From positions 3,993,940 through 4,057,939 of the forward strand of contig NC_068937.1 in assembly GCF_016801865.2 (NCBI RefSeq): a stretch of 64,000 bases of DNA, written 5' to 3'. The notes under the pieces were generated by a model. It did not search any database. It was not told the DNA's origin and saw only the letters and a list, made by a program, of their open reading frames with translations. Of this stretch, positions 1-11,100 are shown in pieces. The DNA is from Culex pipiens pallens (taxonomy: Eukaryota; Arthropoda; Insecta; Diptera; Culicidae). The position numbers and the translations under genes were made by a program. Each line of letters begins with the position of its first letter. Position 1 is the stretch's first letter.

Positions 1-647
1 CAGCGTTCCGATGCCACGGTCCGAGTAGTTACCGTCAGCTTTGACAAAGTTTGCACCGCTTGGAAAAGATGCTGTCCTTGAACGGCGTGAACTCCACCTT
101 GGACGGTTCGTTCTCGTCGTCATCGGCGGCGGATTTTTCGTCCAACTTGCTGTCCTCGGTGGGTTTGGCCACGTTGGCAAAGATGAAACCCGTTCCGGGC
201 GTAGAACTTGTCGAGCCAAACCCGAAGCTAAATTGTTTGGCTGCTGCTGGAGTCGGTGCCGCGGCCGTGTTTGTCGTCGTCGCTGGCGCATACTCCTCAT
301 CCCCGGTGTCCTTGCCGATGGAGCCTGCTGTTTCCTCCTTCGACCGGCTTCCTACAACGACCTTCTTGCTCGGGTGAGTCGTGGCAAAGATGGTGGCACT
401 GAGAAGCGAAAATGGACTGGCTCCTGCTTCAGTAGGCTTCACAGCCGATGTCGACGTCACCCCGACGAATCCCTTGAACGCATCGAACACCGACGACGAT
501 CCACCGCTGCCCGCGGAATCCGTGACGACGACTCCGTTTTAACGACGCGTTTTTTCCAGCTTGTAACGTCTGGGCAAATCGGTTTGCCTCCTCCTCTTCG
601 TTCCTGTTGCCGTGGTTCAGGTCGGACATCGCACCGCGTTTGGTCAT
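1..647 (-). pseudogene. Nup50-like nucleoporin pseudogene, partial at left edge
   Basis: Read on the minus strand from an ATG at 647, the product begins MTKRGAMSDLNHGNRNEEEE, the conserved amino end of Nup50, which binds importin-alpha at the nuclear pore. The frame is lost near 525-530, just after the residues ASLKR. A different frame then carries VFDAFKGF, an FSFGFG repeat and a KVEFTPF..FSKRCKL stretch that leads into the Ran-binding domain. At about 48-54 the frame is lost again: the Ran-binding domain start (VKADGNYSDRGIGTL) lies one base out of phase. The central region seen in complete Nup50 proteins looks shortened, and no intron is visible. Two frameshifts in 650 bases point to a processed or decayed copy. 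Assembly errors in a real gene are the alternative. The 3' part lies outside the window, so a poly(A) tail or target duplication cannot be checked. Confidence 0.75.
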
Positions 648-1011
648 TTGCCAGGTTAGAACCAGATTAGCCACTTCAATTTCTTGGTGTTGCTTTACGG
701 CCGCAACCACGAGTGATGTTTTGGTTTGTTTTGATGTTTTGACGTTTTGACGTTTGTCCATCAACCCAAGTTAAAATTCGAAGGGTAGGAATACGCTAAT
801 TGATTAGCGATAATCCTAATCAACTAGTTGTAAATTCTGATTAACTAAACGATTATTTTTAGTTAATTAGGGCTTGTGTCTCACCCCTCGCATTAACCTT
901 AACATGTTAACATTAAGTTGAGAATGAAACTGCCACTGAATCCGCTTTGTAAATGCCGGCCCCGATACTCTTCAAGGGTGTTCCCCTCAGGAACTGGGAA
1001 AGATTTACTTA

Positions 1012-1035
1012 CTTCGGATAATTGAGTCTGGACTG
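1012..1035 (-). mobile_element. pogo/mariner-like MITE end fragment
   Basis: The segment ends in AGTCTGGACTG preceded by a decayed CTTCGGATAAT. This is the same terminus found complete at 13553-13775 and partly at 32550. It is probably a solo terminal fragment. The rest of 648-1958 is AT-rich intergenic DNA with no supported gene. It contains a short (GTC)n run near 1353-1372 that encodes only a tiny poly-Ser ORF. Confidence 0.4.
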
Positions 1036-1962
1036 TTTATATCTTTTTGACCTTTGATTTAAAAAAAAAAAATACAACTTTTTTAATTTTTTTTTATTTT
1101 AAGAATTTTAAAAATTTAAAATTTTAGGAAATTTAAAAAATCTGGATTAATTAATTAATTAATTTTGCACCTTTGAATAAAATTTGAATTTAAATAAATC
1201 AAATTCAAATTATCAAATCCGCACTGTACTCGAACAAACCAAAATCTGCAAACCCTATCCGATACAGATCTCCCCCACGTCACTTTTGACAGCGTCCCAG
1301 CTTGTGCAGACAACTCCTTTCCACGCGCTCTGGCATCCCTGGTGTCAGCCATCATGTCGTCGTCGTCGTCGTCCAAAGTAGAGTGATTTTTTCTCCAAAG
1401 CGATTCTGCTCCGTCGATCGTCGGTCGGATTACGGGCCAAAAACGGGTTCAATCGCACGGTTCCGGGCACCGTTGACCGTCTCGCGACTCGCTTCCGGTG
1501 CGTAGTGTAGTGAAAAGTGCGGATTTCACCCTTCTTCCGCTCCGCGAAAGCGCAACGCCTGCTGCTGCTCCGTGAAAAGTCACGACACACACGGTGGGTG
1601 GCGAGAGGAGTCTGGGGCTGGGGAAATTTTACCTGACCTTCTTGGCTCTGGTGCTGGTGCTTTGAAATTCCAGGAAAGATAAAGAAATGAAGTTGCCTGC
1701 GTTTCCCGTTCGTTATCAGTGGAAAATGGTGTGAAAAGTGACGCGCGGTTTTTCGCGGAGTGAACGGAAACGGGGAAGCGGAGTTGGTCGGGGTTGGTCT
1801 GTGCGTTCCGATAGAGTTGGCCTCGTCGTCCTCCCTCCCAGCAAAAGTCATCACACACACACAACCCAGCCTACTGCTGCTGCTTGTGAGGGGTGGCTGA
1901 GAAGGTGCTGAAGGAAGGAAGTTAAAAAGCCAGAAGTTCAAAGAAGAAAACGACTACTGCGA

Positions 1963-1968
1963 TCAGTT
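1963..1968 (+). promoter_or_regulatory. possible arthropod initiator for the Zdhhc8 gene
   Basis: A TCAGTT match to the arthropod initiator consensus lies 188 bases upstream of the Zdhhc8 ATG. The A-rich leader after it has no splice signal that I trust. The leader contains a minimal upstream ORF, ATG-AAA-TAA at 2059-2067, which could reduce initiation. Other start sites farther upstream (for example around 1715) are equally possible without RNA 5'-end data. Confidence 0.22.
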
Positions 1969-2150
1969 TTACTGAAAAATTAACGCGAAATCAAGCAAGT
2001 TTCAAGTGAGAATTGAAAAATTCAATCTGAAAGTGAGAAGTGCAAAGATAACAAAAAAATGAAATAAAGGAAAAAATCCAACCAGAAAACGCAACAGGAA
2101 TAAATAGTACGAAATAATCAACAAAACACAACATCACAAAACGAAGGAGA

Positions 2151-5100
2151 ATGCCGAAATGTGATTTAAAAACTAGATTAATTCCGGCGACCTTCGCCTG
2201 GACTCTGCTGCTCGGCACGACGTTCCTCTTTTTCTACTATCCGTAAGTGTCCCGTTTTTTCCTCATATTTTTTTTCGATCCGACCTTTCTTGTCTCTTGT
2301 TGTGGGACGTCGACGACGACACAATCGATATAAAATATGCCAACCTTCCCGACACACACACACTCTCGCTCGCACACACACACATTGACACAATCGCTCT
2401 ATCCTCCACCAACATCATCTACCCATCTCGGGATCTGACACGGTGATAACACACAGGATAAACAAAAAATAATCATCCATTCCCGTTTGCCCGAGTCGAG
2501 GTCATTCCCTTCTGCGCCCGCAGGTCAAGGCGTCGTCGTCGTCGTCTCCGGGAATGATGGGAATATGGTGGTAGGTCACCTGGAAAGAAAAGGGAATGGG
2601 GTCGTTGTTACTGTGAGCTGAGGTTGTTGAGAATAGTCCTGGAAGCTGGTGAAAATTAATTCCTGTTTGTTCTTGTTTGAAACTGGTTTTAATGCTGGTA
2701 AAGTTGTAAATTCAGATATCTTGTGAACTTTGCTTTAAAAAAATATGTTTCTGTCAAGTTTCTGTTTAAAATATTGAAAAAGAAAACTTAAAACATGATT
2801 CAGTGATAAAAGATGATTGAATTAAAAAAAAATATCGCTAAATAAGCTCTTGATTAAGTAACTTTTCATTCCACTTTTAATTTCGTTGTTCGAGTAAATT
2901 GTTTTTTGAAGTTTTTTAATCAAGCCAGGAAAAAAAAGCCGTTTTCATTCGCTTCTGCATCCAAATCTAAACATTATTTTAGTGGAAAAATGGGTTCAAA
3001 AGCTGCATTTGAACATTCCCTGCCACTTGGGGTGACAATTTCGAGCTTTCCCAAAGTGGATAAAAGTAATTTAGAAAAAAAAAACTGTAATACCAAAAAT
3101 CTACCACCTTTGTAGAGTGTCCTTGAGTTATTCATTTATCCTACAAACGAAGGGAAGGAACGAAAGTTCCCCAACAGGCAGTTTTATTGACATTCTTTCC
3201 CAACCGAAATTCATCTTCCAGTTTCAAGTTATGAGCATTTAGGGTGAAATTTTAGTGTAAATGTTTATCATTTTTAAATATTTAACGAAGGAAAAGCTAA
3301 AGATATTAAGAAAGTATTAGACTACGACAAACAAACTCTCTAACAAACTTTTTGACAGTTTGCCTGCCTTGTTTGTTTGCAGAAACGTCAGCTTGCATAC
3401 ATTTGGCTTTGTTTGTGAGTTTGCGAGTTTGGCAAACTGTCAAACACAAAAAAGGTGCGTTTGCCATAGTCTAATAGCTCCTTAATATGCCCTTAATAAT
3501 GCAAAACGGCTTGTTTTGACATACACAGAAAAAAAAATGATAGTAATATTCATCAGGGAATGGTGACAGATTGTGTGTCAAAAGTTGTTTTTTTTAAATA
3601 ATATTTTATCAGGATCTGTCATCATTCCCTTATGAATATTACAGAGAAACCTCTTTTTACACGGTAGCGTTACGCTTTTTATTTCGTCGATCTCTCCAAA
3701 CCATACAATAGTTTTGCAAGCTTCAAAAAGCGTTTTGTAGATCTGGACAAAACCTACAAATTGCTTTTAAAAGATTGCAAAAATGTTGCGTCGAAATCGA
3801 CAAATTAGAAAAACGTAACGCACCGCGTAAAAAGAGGTTTCACTGTGTTATCATTTTTGGCTGTGTATATCAAAAGAAGCCGTTTTGCATTATTAAGGAC
3901 GTATTAAGGAGCTAGTTCCTGAACTAGAGTTACTCAAAACAGTGGAATAGTATTCAACCAACCAAATATTTAACCATCCAAAATTCAACTTTTTTTTTCT
4001 GTGTAGGAAATACACGGACAAAGTTTCAATAGAAGCAATTAACACAAATTTGTAAGGTGTAATATTGGAAGGTTTAATATTACATCTTTTATTTTTGTAA
4101 TTTTGGTAATAATACCCCAATTACAATTGAAAAAAGTGACAGGTAAGTTACAGATTTTTGTCGGTAAAATTAGTTTTTTTTTTCTGGCATAAAAGATGTA
4201 CCCATTTCTAGATGTTATATTTTCAGGGTTTTTTTTTCATCTTGAACAATATTTCTTTATTTTAAAACTACGCTTTCTTTTTAGAGTGTACCAATGTTCT
4301 ACAAATCAGACAAAAACTCAAAATTTAATATCAGTTATCAGAATATTACGAAAAAGTTTTTTTTTAAGATGATTAAATCATTTTAAATCATTATTTTAAC
4401 ATTTTTTAGACTTTTGTGACGTTTGTTGTGGTTATAGTTCTGCTCTAAGGAAATTCCAAATTTTTGTTACTATATGTTTTTCTATGTTGCTTTGCCCGCT
4501 GAATCTGAATCTGACCTAAAAAATTAAGCCAAAGTGTGACAATATGATAAATTATGATAAAAATCGGTATTTTGACACTTTGGCCCAATTCTGAGGTTAC
4601 ATTCAGAACACCACGCAATCACTAGGACATTTTTAGGCACTAATTGTTAAACTCTAATTTTCAAACATGAATATCTTGTGAACTGAAAGAACTGGATCTA
4701 GAAAAATGCGAAAATCGAGATTCTTGGTTAATGATATCAACGGCACCATCAAATTTGAACATGATCATCGAATGTTTATTTTTATGAAAAGGTCCAGTAA
4801 AGAAAATTATATTTTTGCCTTCCTCACCTTACTGAGGAAAGGCTATAAAATCACTCGAAAAACGAAATTCTTAATTTGACCTCATAGACCCACCTTCATG
4901 TATACTTATCGACTCAGAATCACATTCTGAGCAAATGTCTGTGTGTGTGGTGGGATGTTGATCAAAAAAATTTGCACTGGATTATCTCGGCACTGGCTGA
5001 ACCGATTTGGACCGTATTGGTCTCATTCGATCCATCTTGGGGTCCCATAAGTCACTATTGAAAATTATAAAGTTTAGTAAAGTACTTCAAAAGTTATGCT

Positions 5101-8100
5101 AATATAATGATAAGAACAAAAGTCCGAAAGATTGTAAAAAGGGTGGTTTTTGTAAGAAACCCCGTCATGTTATGCATTTTTAGAAAGGTATTCGAAAGAC
5201 CTTTCCAACGAGTTCAAAAGATTGAAGATCTGACATTCTTATCATATATCTCGATGAAAACGGTGTCCGGATCTATCATGCGACCTGTCGATGGATAGGC
5301 GATCAAAAGACCTGTGCAACGAGTTCGATAGATTGCAGATCTGACAACCCTATCAAAAGTTATAAGCACATAAGTGCCCTGAATTATGGAGATCTGACTA
5401 ACCAATCTGATGGTATGAATAACACAGTCCAACAAGATTTTGTCTCTGAGACGAGTATATGTGTTCCTAGTAGAATTTTGCCTGCTGAATCCGAATCCGG
5501 GTCCAGAATTGCTCCAAGTGGTCCCAATTTTGAGATACACCCGTTTGAAATGTTAGTTTAGGCCAAAATTAGCTACTTTATCGACTATTTTACAAAAGAA
5601 CTATTGAATAAACAACTAAACCAATACATGTATCTTAAAGTTCACGTTTTCCCCTTTCTGAAACACCCCTGGTTTTAAAAGTTTGATTGTTTCTACGCAT
5701 ATTTATAGCCATTTTAAAATTATATTTTCAGTTGGTTCTCATTCAACTTTTTCCAACTTGCATGCAAGTCAAATTCTAATTTTAAAATGGCTATAAATAT
5801 GCGTAGAAACAATCAAATTTTAAAAACCAGGGGTGTTTCAGAAAGGGGAATACGTGAACTTTAAGATACATGTATTGGTTTAGTTGTTTATTCAATAGTT
5901 CTTTTGTAAAATAGTCGACAAAGTAGCTAATTTTGGACTAAACTAACATTTCAAACGGGTGTATCTCAAAATTGGGACCATTTGGAGCAATTCTGGACCC
6001 AGATTCGGATTCAGCAGGCAAAAATCTACTAGGAACACATATTCTCGTCTCAGAGACAAGAAACATTTGATTTTTTGTTGAACTGTGTAATGAATCAAAT
6101 TGATAGAACACTGAAAAGTCCGCCCTTTTGTATCTATTTTGGATAGGCATCAACCACCTAAGGGTGGATTAAGTAACGTTTTTTTCAAGTTCGAGTGTTT
6201 TGAATATTCCTAACTCAAGGTGGTTTTAAAAACACAAAAAAAAACAAAAATTAAACATTTTGTTCTGGTTTTGCTTACAAAAAAAAAACTAGAATTTTCA
6301 ATTTGCACTTTTCTGTGTACGATGAGATTGGAATGGCCCAAATTTAATTTGGATAATTAGTTTTAATTGTAGAAGATTAATCTTAAACGTTGCAATATCA
6401 CCATGAGTTGCTTTAAATTTAAACCAAAAAACGATCAAACACTCTGTCTCAATTAGGATAGTGGCAGTCAGTTTGTTGTTGATTGGAAAACCTTTTTTTT
6501 GCTCCTGCTCCTCCTACTCCATCACTCCATGGTCACATAGTCGACAAACGAACCACGTAATCGAATTTTCGCATGTGACACTATGTTGAACCATCATGGC
6601 CCACGCCACGCCAAACTTGGTTTTTCCACGTTCCGCTGGAATGACCGACAGAACGAACGACGACCGACCAACCACCTATCATAGAACACAAAATAGTGAA
6701 ATCACGCGACCGGGCCTCTTTTCTAGCTGTGTGTGTGTTTTTGTGGAGATATTTATGGATTGGGACAACATGTCAGGGGTGTAGTCAACTGGATTTATAA
6801 AAGTTTTCTATTAAATGTGTTTTTCTAAAGAAATCCCACAAAAAAAAATCTAATTTAATAAAATTGCTAATTTAAAATTTTAAATCAAAATTTTCCACAA
6901 ATTAATCGCCCCTGGCTTCCCCTTACACAGATCTCAGACCAACTGTGACCACCGACGATGCGTGTAACCCATCGTCATATATTTCCACCCTCCTCTTGTT
7001 TTTTCCGCCCCACCCGTTTTGCCATAAATTTTCCCTATTTGTTACACCCAAATGGGTGACGACGACGACGACGAACGGCCAGCAGCCAGTGTTATAAAAA
7101 TATCCCCATCCATCGCAACGCAACATCGAATCACAGATTCGACGGCACACTAGACTAGACGCAATGACTAAGATTTGCGCCACCAGACTTTGGCTGAGCT
7201 AGACTAGCTTATCAAAAGGGCGTAGAAAACGGAATAAATTTGCACATTTCATTTCTCGAGTTGTTGTTTACAAAATTAAAACAGTTTATTTGAAAAAAGC
7301 TAAAATTTATTCATTTATATGACGATTTGATGAAACATAATAAATACACTTGAAATGGTTTGATCATGCTCATTTCTGTCAAAAGTAAATAAAATTCATT
7401 TTAAAATGCTCATCAAATAACTGTCTGCAAAATGCGAGTCCACAAGTGAAAGAGAAAAAGAAAGAAAAAAAAGTCGTTTCCTTAATGATAAAACTACTCA
7501 CTGTCCTGTAACTAAAAAACTTTATGAACCGAGCAGGGCAAGGCAACTAAAATCACTTCACCTGTGCTGTGCTGCTTTCATTTGCACACACACAACTCAC
7601 TCGTTGACATCGCGTCGTCGCTCGTTTAACTGCACTTTTCCTCTTGAGCATAATGATTACGACTACGAGGACGAGGATGATGATGCGGCGGACCAACAAA
7701 AGTCATGTCCCTTTTGAAATGGAAGCGTCTTTTGCTTTGGAAGGATGTGGGGTTTTATGTGGTATTTTTTTTTGATTTTCATGATTTTTTCAGATTTTTT
7801 AACTGTATAAAATAAAAATAAATAAATTTAAAAAAAATGCAAATCTACTCTATTTGTGCCTTTCCTATTTCAATTGAAAGAAGCCTTTTTGTATCAATTG
7901 TAAGTACCGTAAACCGGGGTGACTTTGATATGATTTCGATTTGTTTTTAGAATATTTTCCAACAGGTAAGGTTTTTCTCAAGATTATTATTTTTAAAACA
8001 TTTACTGGGGTAGGACACACAAAATCCATGCACTGTTTCGGAAAAAAAGTTTTTTCAATAATGTTTAGAAAAATAGTTACGCTAAAAATTCTTAGTTTTA

Positions 8101-11100
8101 ATTCCGGGGTGACTTTGATAGTCATAGTTTTTCTTGTTAAAATCATATTTAAGATGTTCAAACTTTATTTGTTCGCTAAATGTACCATCACTAAAGTAGC
8201 TGATATAGTTTTTAAGAAAAAAAAAAATCAATGTTTATATTTAGTTAACAAAATACATATAAATTTTAGGTAAAATTGTTAAAAAGTCGGAATATTGGCT
8301 GAAATTTGTTGAAACTAGTTTTGTTTGTAAAATTATCGATTTATACTGAATTCGAAGCACGAATCACAAGTTTTCACATTTTACATAAAATTTGTTCAAC
8401 TGAAATTGCCTTTTAATTTGGAGATTTTTTTTAAATTGTGTTTCAAAAACACATATTATTTATTATTTACAAACTTTTTTAACCTTCTCCTAGTGGAAAA
8501 TTGTCTACCACGGTCAGTATGTTTCTAAACCATTCCTTACGTATTTTAATTGTACTCTTCATTTTGCGGAAAAATCGCAAACCTATCAAAGTCACCCCGG
8601 CTATCAAAGTCACCCCGTTTTACGGTATATCCATAAAACTATACAATATTAGAACTGTCATGAAATATTTTCTGCCGATTTATTTAAAAAAATGAAAATG
8701 GTTTTTTTTTCTGGTCAATTTGATTTTTTTTCCAGAATTGATGAGAATCATTCAAACAAAAAATATACAAAAAATACTTAAAATCTTTTTGAGCTCAATG
8801 TTTTCAAAAGTTTGAAAGATTAAGACTTCGATTTTTTTTAATTTGTTAAATTAGCGTTTTTTACTTAAATTATTTAAAGTGTCAAATTTTGAAATTTACA
8901 AAATAAAAAAACAGAGATTGCTTAAAGTTAGATTCACTTTGAGTCATGGTTAGTTATAAAAGAGCAAAAAAAAGTTGTAATCCGGCTGCGTGTAAAAGGA
9001 CTGAGCTTTAAATAATGCCTGCACTATATTATGAAAATCTATGTAATTTTACATCCAGAAATACGCGGACCATAAGTATGGGAAAGCTGTTTAACCAACT
9101 TGTCAAGTTCATATGGGCAATTATCCTACCATTTTTCAACGGTCCGATAGCCGTGCTGGCTAGGGCGCCAGGCCTCTCTGAGAGTGCTAGGTTCCTTCGA
9201 ATTAAGGTTTATGTAAAACTTTTTCTGTTAAAATTTGAGATTTTTTATTTTATTTTATCCAAAATAGATACAAAAGGGCGGACCTTTCAGTGTTCTATCA
9301 ACTTGATTCATTATTCATATCATCAGAATGGTTAGTCAGATCTTCATAATTCAGGGCACTTACGTGCTTATAACTTTTGATAGGGTTGTCAGATCTGCAA
9401 TTTATTGAAATCGTTGTTAAGATCTTTCGATTACCTATTCAACGACAGGTTATGCTAAAAAAACGATGTTAACAAAAGTTCGGAAGATTGTAAAAAGGGT
9501 GGTTTTGTAAGAAACCCCGCATTGTTATACATTTTTAGAAAGGTATTAAAAAGAACTTTTCAACGAGCTCAAAAGATGGAAGACCTGACAACCCTATCAA
9601 AAAAGTTATTAGCACTTAAGTGTTATTAATGAACTTTTTGGAGGCCAGATCTAAGATATTTTGATGAAAACGTTGTCTATCATGCGACCGGTCTTTGGAT
9701 TGGTTATCAAAAGTCCTTTCCAACGAGTTCAAAAGATTGAAGATCTGGCAACACTATCGAAAGTTATAAGCACTTAAGTGTAATTTATGCACCATAAACG
9801 TTGAAAAATATGTGGAACGGCCTTATGCAACAAGTTTCAAAAACATAACGAGTGCTAAAAAAAAAATGAAATTCCACAAGTCTGGAACTTTTTTTTTTAA
9901 TTCCGGAATCAACCGTTTAATTTTTTTTAATGAACCATTGCTTTAACAGCTTGAATGTTATTTGCAGTCATATCCAAATCCAAAATAGAATCTTAATGTA
10001 TTGTTTTTCGATAAAAGTGCTGGTAAGTTAAACTTTTCAACACTCAAATAAATGCTGAATTTTACATTTCAGTACTCTTATTTTCAGCAAAGGAAAAGTA
10101 GGCTGGTTTCATCATTCAAGAAGGACAGGAAAATTAAAAAGTTCCTAAACGGTGCAAATTGACTAAAGCCTGGAGCACCCAAATATTTATTACACACATT
10201 TTTGAATCTTTGCAAAAACGGGAACTATATATTTTTTGTTTCATCCGTTAAGCAGTCTTCAAAAAGATTTAAAAGAAAATGTTACCTCTTTAATATTCAA
10301 ATTATTTCAGGATTGACGATTTGTAGTAAATTTCTATTACTTGGCACATTAATGTTTCTATGGGTAAGCTTTTTGTGTGTGAAAATTTGTCTGAAAAGAT
10401 TGCAGTTCGATTTTTTTTTGAAGGAATATTTTTTTGGGATTTTGATAGACTCTCTTATTGGTTTGAAACTTAAATTTTTGTTTCTAAATCAAATAATGCA
10501 AACGCACAACATAGTTTGATCCAGCGTTGCCACATGTACAGATATTTTTGGCACAGACCAAACACTCAAACTAATTATTTTTACAGTTAAAATACACTTG
10601 AGTAGTTTTTGTAAACTGCACTAAAAAGATACACATTTTTTGCATTTTTTTACTTGTTTAGTTTTTGATAAAAATGATTTTCTTTAAAGTTATACTTGAT
10701 TGAGTGTTTGGCCTGTGCCAAAAATATCTGTACATGTGGCAAGCCTGGTTTGATCTTTAGGATCAGCAAAACGACCAAGATCACGTTGATGATGCTCCAG
10801 ATCAATTCCCAGGTCGTTGGAGCAACACGTTGATCATCATTTCACAATAACTACATCTTCGTCCTCCAGCTCTCGTTGAGTCGTGTCCGAGTGTATAGTA
10901 TATCGATTGATCGCTTTTAGTTTCGAGTTAGTTGGTCTCATTTACAACCATCCAGTTCAGCCAGCTGGCATTCCTTCACTCACTCTCTCTGTCCGGGACC
11001 ACATGAGTCCGTCCATCCATCCGTCAGTGTCTGTGTCTGGTCGTCCATATCGAGCAGCAGAGGAACTTAAAACCAACAACAACAACAAGCATAAAACTCC

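Noticed and set aside
7865..8273. Two opposed ORFs of about 100 codons in intron 1
   Set aside because: They lie in a TIR element, are AT-driven and overlap on opposite strands without recognisable domains.
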